Source: Agelas oroides (lineage: Eukaryota > Porifera > Demospongiae > Agelasida > Agelasidae). From it: a stretch of DNA of 64,000 nt. The position numbers and the translations under genes were made by a program. The notes beneath the pieces were generated by a model, which worked only from the letters and a program-made list of their open reading frames with translations, made no database searches and was not told the origin of the DNA. This document shows positions 11,280-22,600 of this stretch, piece by piece; the first letter of the stretch is position 1, and each line of letters starts with the position of its first letter. The stretch is from the NCBI GenBank assembly GCA_949130485.1, contig OX422205.1, forward strand, positions 3,020,415-3,084,414, in the 5' to 3' direction.

Positions 11280-13663
11280 GAAAGCTTATTTTCTCTACTG
11301 TGGAGGGGATGTGATGCACGTACAAGCCTGTTTATGTGCCAGGAAGGATGGAAAAGGAGTTTTCACCACTGTGGAGGTCTTGTGAAGCTCTTGCAGGGCG
11401 GTTTATCAGCCAGTAAAAATAGAGAAAAGAATTTTCACCACTGCGGAAGTGCAATAAAGTTCGTGAAGGCCTGTTTAAATATCAGGAAAGATCGAGAAAG
11501 CAGTTTCCATCACTGTGGAAGTCCTGTGAAGCTAGTGCAACCCTCGTGAATACCAGGGAAGATGAGGAAAGCAATTTTCTCTAATATTGAATTCCTGTGA
11601 AGCACGTGCAGGCCTGTTAAAGTGCCAGCATAGACGGAGAAAGCAGCTTTAACCACTTTGGAGGTGTTGTGAGGCAGCCTGGTTTGGTACCAGGAAAGAT
11701 CGAGAAAGCAATTTTCATCACCGTGGAGGTGCTGTGAACCACGTCATGGCCTGTTAAAGTGCCAAAAACAACGGTGAAAGCAGTTTTTTCTACTGTGGAG
11801 GTATGCTGAAGCTCGTATAAGCTTATTTTAGTACCAGGAATGATCAAGAAAGCAGTTTTGATCACTGAGTAGGTGCTGTGAAGCACGTGCAGGGCTGTTT
11901 TAAGTACATGCAAGGACGGAGAAGGCAGTTTTCAAGACTATGGAGGTATTGTGAAGCTTGTGCAAGCCAATTTCAGTGTCAGGAAAGAGAGAGAAAGCAG
12001 TTTTCATCACCGTGGAGGTGCTGTGAAGCACGTGCAGGCCTGTTTAAGCGCCAAAAAAGACGGTGAAAGTAAGAGTAGTGATAGTATAGATTTAATGCCA
12101 GGAAAGATCTAGAAATCAGTTTTGATCACTGTGTAGGTGCTGTGAAGCACGTGCAGGCCTGTTTAAGTACCTGCAAGGGCGGAGAAAGTAGTCTTGAACA
12201 ATATGGAAGTGTTGTGAAGCTCGTGCAAGCCAATTTCCGTGCCATGAAAGAGCGAGAAAGCACTTTTCATCACTGTGGGAGTGCTGAGTAACTCGTGCAG
12301 GTATGTTTAAGTGGCTGGAAGGTCGGACAAAGCCATTTTAACCACTGTGGAGGTCCAGTGAAGCTCATGCAGGCCTGTTTAAGTGCCAGGAAAGACGGAG
12401 AAAGCAGTTTTCACCAGTGTGTAGGTCTTGTGAAGCTCGTGCAAGCATGTTTAAATGCCAGGGGAGATGAGGAAAGCTTATTTTCTCTACTGTGGAGGGG
12501 ATGTGATGCACGTACAAGCCTGTTTATGTGCCAGGAAGGATGGAAAAGGAGTTTTCACCACTGTGGAGGTCTTGTGAAGCTCTTGCAGGGCGGTTTATCG
12601 GCCAGTAAAAATAGAGAAAAGAATTTTCACCACTGCGGAAGTGCAATAAAGTTCGTGAAGGCCTGTTTAAATATCAGGAAAGATCGAGAAAGCAGTTTCC
12701 ATCACTGTGGAAGTCCTGTGAAGCTAGTGCAACCCTCGTGAATACCAGGGAAGATGAGGAAAGCAATTTTCTCTAATATTGAATTCCTGTGAAGCACGTG
12801 CAGGCCTGTTAAAGTGCCAGCATAGACGGAGAAAGCAGCTTTAACCACTTTGGAGGTGTTGTGAGGCAGCCTGGTTTGGTACCAGGAAAGATCGAGAAAG
12901 CAATTTTCATCACCGTGGAGGTGCTGTGAACCACGTCATGGCCTGTTAAAGTGCCAAAAACAATGGTGAAAGCAGTTTTTTCTACTGTGGAGGTATGCTG
13001 AAGCTCGTATAAGCTTATTTTAGTACCAGGAATGATCAAGAAAGCAGTTTTGATCACTGAGTAGGTGCTGTGAAGCACGTGCAGGGCTGTTTTAAGTACA
13101 TGCAAGGACGGAGAAGGCAGTTTTCAAGACTATGGAGGTATTGTGAAGCTTGTGCAAGCCAATTTCAGTGTCAGGAAAGAGAGAGAAAGCAGTTTTCATC
13201 ACCGTGGAGGTGCTGTGAAGCACGTGCAGGCCTGTTTAAGCGCCAAAAAAGACGGTGAAAGTAAGAGTAGTGATAGTATAGATTTAATGCCAGGAAAGAT
13301 CTAGAAATCAGTTTTGATCACTGTGTAGGTGCTGTGAAGCACGTGCAGGCCTGTTTAAGTACCTGCAAGGGCGGAGAAAGCAGTCTTGAACAATATGGAA
13401 GTGTTGTGAAGCTCGTGCAAGCCAATTTCCGTGCCATGAAAGAGCGAGAAAGCACTTTTCATCACTGTGGGAGTGCTGAGTAACTCGTGCAGGTATGTTT
13501 AAGTGGCTGGAAGGTCGGACAAAGCCATTTTAACCACTGTGGAGGTCCAGTGAAGCTCATGCAGGCCTGTTTAAGTGCCAGGAAAGACGGAGAAAGCAGT
13601 TTTCACCAGTGTGTAGGTCTTGTGAAGCTCGTGCAAGCATGTTTAAATGCCAGGGGAGATGAG
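11280..13663 (+). repeat. 1,192-bp near-identical tandem duplication of one higher-order unit
   Basis: Bases from about 11280 to 12471 are repeated at 12472 to 13663 with an exact 1,192-bp offset. I noticed only a few single-base differences (near 11402/12594, 11768/12960 and 12188/13380). Neighbouring higher-order units differ far more. The copy carries the same idiosyncratic run GTAAGAGTAGTGATAGTATAG (in two parts, near 12068 and 13260), so it is a recent unequal-crossover product. Confidence 0.9.
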
Positions 13664-16600
13664 GAAAGCATATTTTCTCTACTGTGGAGGGGGATGTGAT
13701 GCACGTACAAGCCTGTTTATGTGCCAGGAAGGATGGAAAAGGAGTTTTCACCACTGTGGAGGTCTTGTGAAGCACGTGCAGGGCTGTTTATTGGCCAGTA
13801 AAGATAGAGAAAAGAATTTTGACCACTGCGGAAGTGCTGTAAAGTTCGTGAAGGCCTGTTTAAGTATCAGGAAAGATCGAGAAAGCAGTTTTCATCACTG
13901 TGTATGTGCTGGGTAATACGTGCAGACCTGTTTAAATGCCGGGATGGTTCGACAAAGCCATTTTAACCACGGTGGAAGTCCTGTGAGGCTCGTTCAAGCC
14001 TATTTAAATGCCAGGGAAGGTAAGGAAAGCAATTTTCTGCAGTACTGAGTTGCTGTGAAGCACGTGCAGGCCTGTTAAAGTGCCAGCAAAGACGGAGATA
14101 GCAGTTTACACCACTGTGGAGGTGTTGTGAGGCTCGTGCAATCCTGGTTTGGTACCAGGAAAGATCGACAAAGCAGTTTTCGTCACTGTGGAAGTCCTGT
14201 GAAGCTCGTTCAAGCCTAGTGAATTGCAGGGAAGATGAGGAAAGCAATTTTCTCTAATCTTCAATGCCTGTGAAGCACGTGCAGGCCTGTTAAAGTGCCA
14301 GCACAGACGGAGATAGCAGTTTTAACCACTTTGGACGTGTTGTGAGGCAGCCTGATTTGGTACCAGGAAAGATTGAGATAGCAATTTTCATCACCGTGGT
14401 GGTGCTGTAAACCTCGTGCAGGCCTGTTTAAGTGCCAAAAACCACGGTAAAATCAGTTTTTACTACTGTGGAGGTATGCTGAAGCTCGTATAAGCTTATT
14501 TTAGTACCAGGAAAGATCAAGAAAGCAGTTTTGATCACTGGGTAGGTGCTCTGAAGCACGTGCAGGGCTGTTTTAAGTACCTGCAAGGACGGAGAAGGCA
14601 GTTTTCAAGACTATGGAGGTATTGTGAAGCTCGTGCAAGCCCATTTCAGTGCCAAGCACGTGCAGGCCTGTTTAAGTACCTGCAAGGGCGGAGGGAGAAA
14701 GCAGTTTTGAACACTATGGAGGTGTTGTGAAGCTCGTGCATGCCAATTACCGTGCCAGGAAGCAGCGACAAAGCACTTTTCATCACTGTGGGGGTGCTGA
14801 GTAACTTTTTCAGGTATGTTTAAGTGGCTGGAAGGTCGGACAAAGCCATTTTAACCACTGTGGAGGTCCTGTGAAGCTCGTGCAGGCCTGTTAATGTGCG
14901 GGATGGAGTGTGAAAGCTATTTTAACCACTGTGGAGGTCATGTGGAGCTGGTGCAAGCCTGTTTAAATGCCACGGGGGATGAGGAAAGCATATTTTCTCT
15001 AGTGTGGAAGTCCTGTGAAGATCGTGCAGGCCTGTTTAAGTGCCAGGAAAGACGGAGAAAGCAGTTTTCACCAGTGTGTAGGTCTTGTGAAGCTCGTGTA
15101 AGCATGTTTAAATGCCAGGGGAGATGAGGAAAGCATATTTTCTCTAGTGTGGAGGTGATGTGATGCACGTGCAGACCTGTTTAAATATCAAGAAGGATCG
15201 AGAAAGCAGTTTTCATCACTGTGTATGTACTGGGTAGTACGTGCAGGCCTGTTTAAGTGCAGGGACGGTTCGACAAAGCCATTGTAACCACTGTGGAAGT
15301 CCTGTGAAGCTCGTGCAGGCCTGTTTAAGTGCCAGGAAAGCGGAGAAAGCAGTTTCCACCAGTGTGTAGGTCTTGTGAAGCTCGTGCAAGCATGTTTAAA
15401 TGCTTGCACTGCGAAAGTGCTGTAAAGTTCGTGAAGGCCTGTTTAAGTATCAGGAAAGATCGAGAAAGCAGTTTTCATTACTGTGTATGTGCTGGGTAAT
15501 ACGTGCAGGCCTGTTTAAGTGCCGGGACGGTTCGACAAAGCCTTTATAACCACGGTGGAAGTCCTGTGAGGCTCGTTCAAGCCTATTTAAATGCCAGGGA
15601 AGGTAAGGAAAGCAATTTTCTCTAGTGCTGAGTTTCCGTGAAGCACGTGCAGGCCTGTTAAAGTGCCAGCAAAGACGGAGATAGCAGTTTTCACCACTGT
15701 GGAGGTGTTGTGAGGGTCGTGCAATCCTGGTTTGATACCAGGAAAGATCGCGAAAGTAGTTTTCGTCACTGTGGAAGTCCTGTGAAGCTCGTTCAAGCCT
15801 GGTGAATGCCAGGGAAGATGAGGAAAGCAATTTTCTCTAATATTGAATTCCTGAAGCACGTGCAAGCCTGTTAAAGTGCCAGTATAGACGGAGATAGCAG
15901 TTTTAACCACTTTGGAGGTGTTGTGAGGCAGCCTGGTTTGGTACCAGGAAAGATTGAGAAAGCAATGTTCATCAACGTGGAGGTGCTGTAAACCACGTGC
16001 AGGCCTGTTTAAGTGCCAAAAACGACGGTAAAAGCAGTTTTTACTACTGTGGAGGTATGCTGAAGCTCGTATTAGCTTATTTTAGTACCAGGAAAGATCA
16101 AGAAAGCAGCTTAGGTCACTGGGTAGGTGCTGTGAAGCACGTGCAGGGCTGTTTTAAGTCCCTGCAAGGACGGAGAAGGCAGTTTTCAAGACTATGGAGG
16201 TATTGTGAAGCTTGTGCAAGCCAATTTCAGTGTCAGGAAAGAGAGAGAAAGCAGTTTTCATCACCGTGGAGGTGCTGTGAAGCACGTGCAGGCCTGTTTA
16301 AGCGCCAAAAAAGACGGTGAAAGCAGTTTTCACTACTGTGGAGGTCTGCTGAAGCTCGTGTAAGCTTATTTTAGTGCCAGGAAAGGTGAAGAAAGCAGTT
16401 TAGATCACTGAGTAGGTGCTGTGAAGCACGTGCAGGACTGTTTTAAGTACCTGCAAGGACGGAGAAGGAAGTTTTCAAAACTATGGAGGTGTTGTGAAGC
16501 TTGTGCAAGCCCATTTCAGTGCCAGGAAAGAGAGAGAAAGCAGTTTTCATCACCGTGGAGGTGCTGTGAAGCATGTGCAGGCCGGTTTAAGTACCTGCAA

Positions 16601-16740
16601 GGGCGGAGAAAGCAGTTTTGAACACTATGGAGGTGTTGTGAAGCTCGTGCTAGCCCATTTCCGTGCCACGAAAGAGCGAGAAAGCACTTTTCATCACTGT
16701 GGGGGTGCTGAGTAACTCGTGCAGGTTTGTTTAAGTGGCT

Positions 16741-16849
16741 ACACTAGAGAAAATATGCTTTCCTCATCACCCCTGGCATTTAAACAGGCTTGCACCAGCT
16801 TTACATGACCTCCACAGTGGTTAAAATGGCTTTCTCACTCCTTCCCGCA
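16741..16849 (-). repeat. Inverted patch of satellite monomers
   Basis: About 1.5 monomers on the minus strand (the AGGGGTGATGAGGAAAGC and CGGGAAGGAGTGAGAAAGCC types) are joined directly to plus-strand monomers on both sides. The joints fall in mid-monomer. Confidence 0.85.
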
Positions 16850-18666
16850 TATCATTACCGTGGAGGTGCTGTGAAGCACGTGCAGGCCTGTTTAAGTGAC
16901 AAAAAACACGGTGAAAGCAGTTTTTACTACTGTGGAGGTTTTCTGAAGCTCGTATAAGCTTATTTAAGTGCCAGGAAAGATCGAGAAAGCAGTTTTGATC
17001 ACTGAGTAGGTGCTGTGAAGCACCTGCAGGCCGGTTTAAGTACCTGCAAGGGCGGAGAAAGCAGTTTTGAACACTATGGAGGTGTTGTGAAGCTCGTGCA
17101 AGCCCGTTTCAGTGCAAGGAAAGAGCGAGAAAGCAGTTTTCATCACTGTGGGGGTGCTGAGTAACTCGTGCAGGTATGTTTAAGTGGCTGGAAGGTCGGA
17201 CAAAACAATTTTAACCGCTGTGGAGGTCCTGTGAAGCTCGTGCAAGCCTGTTTAAATGCCAGGGAAGATGACGAAAGCAATTTTCTCTAGTATTGACTTC
17301 CTGTGATGCACGTACAGGCATGTTGAAGTGCCAGGGAGATAGCAGTTTCCACCACTGTGGAGGTGTTGTGAGGCTCGTGCAAGCCTGGTTTGGTACCAGG
17401 AAAGATCGAGAAAGCAATTTTCTTCACCGTGTACCTGTTGTGAAGGATGTGCAGGCCTGTTTAAGAACCTGCAAGGACGGAGAAAGCAGTTTTCAAGACT
17501 ATGGAGGTATTGTGAAGCTTGTGCAAGCCTATTTCAGTGAAAGGAAAGAGCGAGAAATCAGTTTGCATCACTGTGGGGGTGCTGAGTAACTCGTGCAGGT
17601 ATGTTTAAGTGGCTGGAAGGTCGGACAAAGCCATTTTAACCACGGTGGAGGTGATCTGAAGCTGGTACAAACCTGTTTAAATGCCACGGGAGATGAGGAA
17701 AGCATATTTTCTCTACTGTGGAGGTCCTTTGAAGCTCGTGTAGGCCTGTTTAAGTGCCAGGAAAGACGGAGAAAGCACAACTGTGTAGGTCTTGTGAAGC
17801 TCGTGCAAGCATGTTTAAATGCCAGGGGTGATGAGGAAAGCATATTTTCTCTACTGTGGAGGTGATGTGATGCACGTACAAGCCTGTTTATGTGCCAGGA
17901 ACGATGGAAAAGGAGTTTTTACCACTGTGGAAGTCTTGTGAAGCTCGTGCAGGGCTGTTTATGGGCTAGTAAAGATAGAGAAAGGAATTTTCACCACTGC
18001 GGAAGTGCTGTAAAGTTCGTCAAGGCCTGTTTAAATATCAGGAAGGATCGAGGAAGCTGTTTTCATCACTGTGTATGTACTGGGTAATACGTGCAGGCCT
18101 GTTTAAGTGCCGGGACGGTTCGACAAAGCCATTTTAACCACTGTGGAAGTCCTGTGAGGCTCGTGCAAGCCTGGTGAATGCCAGGGAAGATGAGGAAAGC
18201 AATTTTCTCTAATGTTGAATTCCTGTGAATCACGTGCTGTTAAAGTGCCAGCATAGACGGAGATAGCAGTTTTCACCGCTATGGAGGTGTTGTGAGGCTC
18301 GTGCAAGCCTGGTTTGATACCAGGAAAGATCGAGAAAGCAATTTTCATCACCGTGGAGGTGCTGTGAACGACGTGCAGGCTTGTTTAAGTGCCAAAAAAG
18401 AGGGTGAAAGCAGTTCTAACTACTGTGGAGGCTCGTCTAAGCTTATTTTAGTGCCAGGAAAAATCGAGAAGGCAGTTTTCATCACTGAGTAGGTGCTGTG
18501 AAGCACGTGCAGGGCTGTTTAAGTGCCAGCAAAGACGGAGATAGCAGTTTTCACCACTGTGGAGGTGTTGTGAGGCTCGTACAAGCCTGGTATGGTACCA
18601 GAAAAGGTCGAGAAAGCAATTTTCATCACCGTGGAGGTGTTGTAAACCACATGCAGGCCTGTTTAA

Positions 18667-19655
18667 GGTGGCAGGGAACCCTGTATTTTCAAGGTCAACA
18701 AACCTGGAATCCAAGCTGATAGAATTCTTTGTCTTTGTAAACTTTAGTCCGTTTTGGGAGTCTTCATCCGCTCACGGTCCGTAAAATTGGGGATTTTCCC
18801 CACTTCCTGTCGGCATTGACATCCAATAATCAGTTTATAATTAAGTTAGTTAAGATGTGGCCTGGCGGTACCCTTCATGTGGTGGTCGGAACTTTGAAGA
18901 TAAGCTTAGATCGACTAAAAAAAAAGAAGGAGTTTAGTAGAGTGCTGTAGTGTCAGTAGCTGTGAGTAGTACGTAGTGCCTGCTTGTGAAAGCAAGCATG
19001 CGTCTAGAAGCAGCAGAAAGGCCACAGTGGCCAAGACTGTACTCATTGGGCAGGCCCAGGTCTTGCGATCGTATGCCTAGCCTAGTTGGTGACCGTGGCC
19101 AGGTGCTTCGAGTGCTTGGCTGGGCTTTAACTAGAATACGCAATTTATCGTTGGTGCTACACTCTGGTACCCAAGGGAGCTGAACGGTGGTTGTGTGTGG
19201 AACAGAGCCGTGAGTTGTTTAGCGACATAAGGGGGAGAGGTGGGGCTAGTAATGCTTGCTTGCACTCGTGAATGAGCCCCTCCCGTAGACAAGCTGTGAA
19301 TTTTTTGAAACGTGCATTCATTTTGGTGCAGTCAAAGTTGTCCATTCCAAGAGTAGTGACAAACATGAGTCTAGCCTGACTTTGGGAGTAGCTCTGAACA
19401 AAAGCTGGCACACACTGATTTGAGATACATTGGTGGTTAGGACGCTACCTACAGTGAGCGTGTAGATGCGTCCATCGAGTGGCAATTTTGGTTTATGAAT
19501 ATATTAATGAGCTACTAAAACCCTTTTTTAAAATTAGGGAAAGCAAGATTGCCCTAAACCAAACCCTAACCCTGAAACTAGGAGTAACACTGGTCCTGAC
19601 TGTAACCCAGGCTTATGTTTTCGTTAACCTCCGCCGAGTGACTTCCCCCGCCACC
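18667..19655. mobile_element. TTAA-flanked non-autonomous element in the satellite
   Basis: A 989-bp insertion is flanked by TTAA at 18663-18666 and 19656-19659. The ends are inverted: GGTGGCAGGGAA on the left, and the reverse complement of TTCCCCCGCCACC on the right. Excision restores the monomer GCCTGTTTAAGTGCCAAAAAAG. The G-rich ends are unlike the element at 4719, so this is another family using TTAA (piggyBac or Kolobok type; not resolved). It contains a short run of CCCTAA-like units near 19553-19579 and no recognisable transposase. Confidence 0.82.
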
Positions 19656-22600
19656 TTAAGTGCCAAAAAAGACGGTGAAAGCGATTTTCACTACTGTGGA
19701 TGACTGCTGAAGCTCGTGCAAGCTTATTTTAGTGCCAGGAACGATCGATAAAGCAGTTTTGATCATTGTGTAGGTGCTGTGAAGCACGTGCAGGCCTGAT
19801 TAAGTACCTGCAAGGACGGAGAAAGCAGTTTTCAATACTATGGAGGTATTGTGAAGCTCGTGCAAGCCCATTTCAGTGCCAGGAAAGAGCGAGAAAGCAG
19901 TTGTCATCACTGTCGGGGTGCTGAGTAACTCGTGCAGGTGTGTTTAAGTGGCTGGATGTTTGGACAAAGCCATTTTAACCACGGTGGAGGTCCTGTGAAG
20001 CTCGTGCAGGCCTGTTGATGTGTGGGAAGGTGCGAGAAAGCCATTTTAACCACTGTGGAGGTAATGTGAAGCTCGTGCAAGCTTGTTTAAATGCCAGGGG
20101 AGATGAGGAAAGCATATTTTCTCTACTGTGGAGGTGATGTGATGCACGTACAAGCCTGTTTAGGTGCCATGAAGGATGGAAAAGTAGTTTTCACCACAGT
20201 GGAGCTCTTGTGAAGCTCGTGCAGGGCTGTTTTGGGGTCAGGAAAGATCGAGAAAGGAATTTTCACGACAGTGGAAGTGCTGTAAAGTTCGTGCAGACCT
20301 GTTTAAGTGTCAGGAAACATCGAGAAAGCAGTTTTCATCACTGTATGTGCTGGGTAATACGTGCAGGCCTGGTTAAGAGCCGGGACGGTTCGACAAAGCC
20401 ATTTTAACCACTGTGGAAGGTCCTGTGAATCTCGTACAAGCCTGTTTAAATGCCAACGAAGATGAGGAAACCAATTTTCTCTAGTGTTGAGTTCCTGTGA
20501 AGCACGTGCAGGGCTGTTAAAGAGCCAGCAAAGACGGAGATAGCAGTTTTCACCACTGTGGAGGTGTTGTGAGGCTCGTGCAAGCCTGGTTTGGTACCAG
20601 GAAAGATCGAGAAAGCAATTTTCATCATCGTGGAGGTGCTGTGAACCACGTCCAGGCCTGTTTACGTGCCAAAAAAGACGGTGAAAGCAGTTTTAACTAC
20701 TGTGCATGTGTGCTGAAACTCGTGCAAGCTTATTTTAGTGCCAGGAATGATCGAGAAAGCAGTTTTGATAATTGTGTAGCTGCTGTGAAGCACGTGCAGG
20801 CCTGTTTAAGTACCTGCAAGGACGGAGAAAGCAGTATTCAATACTATGGAGGTATTGTGAAGCTCGTGCAAGCCCATTTCAGTGCCAGGAAAGAGCGAGA
20901 AAGCAGTTGTCATCACTGTGGGGGTGCTGAGTAACTCGTGCAGGTATGTTTAATTTGCTGGAAGGTCGGGCAAAGCCATTTTAACCACTGTGTAGGTCTT
21001 GTGAAGCTCGTTCAAGCCTGTTTAAATGCCAGGGGAGATGAGGAAAGCATATTTTCTCTAGTGTGAAGGTCCTGTGAAGCTCGTGCAGTCCTGGTTAAGT
21101 GCCAGGAAAGACGGAGAAAGCAGTTTTCACCACTCTGTAGGTATTGTGAAGCTCGTGCAAGCATGCTTAAATGCCAGGGGAGATGAGGAAAGCATATTTT
21201 CTCCTCTGTGGTGGTGATGTGATGCACGTACAAGCCTGTTTAGGTGCCATGAAGGATGGAAAAGTAGTTTCAACCACTGTGGACCTCTTGTGAAGCTCGT
21301 GCAGGGCTGTTTTGTGGCCAGGAAAGATCGAGAAAGGAATTTTCACGACAGTGGACGTGCTGTAAAGTTCGTGCAGGCCTGTTTAAGTATCAGGAAAGAT
21401 CGAGAAAGCAGTTTTCATCACTGTATATGCTGGGTAATACGTGCAGGCCTGTTTACGTGCCGGGACGGTTGGAGAAAGCCATTTAACCACTGTGGAAGGT
21501 CCTGTGAAGCTCGTGCAAGCCTGTTTAAATGCCAAGGAAGATGAGGAAAGCAATTTTCTCTAGTGCTGAGTTCCTGTGAAGCACGTGCAGGCCTGTTAAA
21601 ATGCCAGCAAAGACGGAGATAGCAGTTTTCACCACTGTGGAGGTGTTGTGAGGCTCGTGCAAGCCTGGTTTGGTACCATGAAAGATCGAGAAAGCAGTTT
21701 TCATAACCGTGGAAGTGCTGTGAACCCCGTGCAGGCTTGTTTAAGTGCCAAAAAAGAGGGTGAAAGCAGTTTTTACTAGTATGGAGGCTCGTCTAAGCTT
21801 ATTTTAGTGCCAGGAAAAATCGAGAAGGCAGTTTTCATCACTGAGTTGGTGCTGTGAAGCACGAGCAGGGCTGTTAAAGTGCCAGCAAAGGCGGAGATAG
21901 CAGTTTTCAACACTGTGGAGGTGTTGTGAGGCTCGTGCAAGCCTGGTTTGGTACCAGGAAAGATCGAGAAAGCAATTTTCATCATCGTGGAGGTGCTGTG
22001 AACCACGTGCAGGCCTGTTTAAGTGCCATAAAAGACAGTGAAAGCAGTTTTCACTGCTGTGGAGGTCTGCTGAAGCTCGTGTAAGCTTATTTTAGTGCCA
22101 GCAACGATCGAGAAAGCAGTTTTGATCATTGTGTAGGTGCTGTGAAGCACGGGCAGGCCTGTTTAAGTAACTGCAAGGACGTAGAAAGCAGTTTTCAATA
22201 CTATGGAGGTATTGTGAAGCTAGTGCAAGCCCATTTCAGTGCCAGGAAAGAGCGAGAAAGCAGTTGTCATCACTGTGGGGGTGCTGAGTAACTCGTGCAG
22301 GTATGTTTAAGTTGCTAGAAGTTCGGACAAAGCCATTTTAACCACTGTGGAGGTGATGTGAAGCTCGTGCAAACTTGTTTAAATGCCAGTGGAGATGAGG
22401 AAAGTATATTTTCTCTAGTGTGGAGGTCCTCTGAAGCTCGTGCAGGCCTGGTTAAGTGCCAGGAAAGACGGAGAAAGCAGTTTTCACCACTCTGTAGGTA
22501 TTGTGAAGCTCGTGCAAGCATGTTTAAATGCCAAGGGAGATGAAGAAAGAATATTTTCTCCACTGTGGAGGTGATGTGATGCACGTACAAGCCTGTTTAG

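Larger units (their letters stand above)
10065..18662 (+). repeat. 72-bp satellite array, third block
   Basis: About 119 monomers in plus orientation. It contains the clearest recent amplification in the window (11280-13663) and an inverted patch at 16741-16849. The first monomer (near 10098-10120) carries a short insertion (AGAGTTTTGCAAGCTCGTG). The block ends at a TTAA where another element is inserted. Confidence 0.92.
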
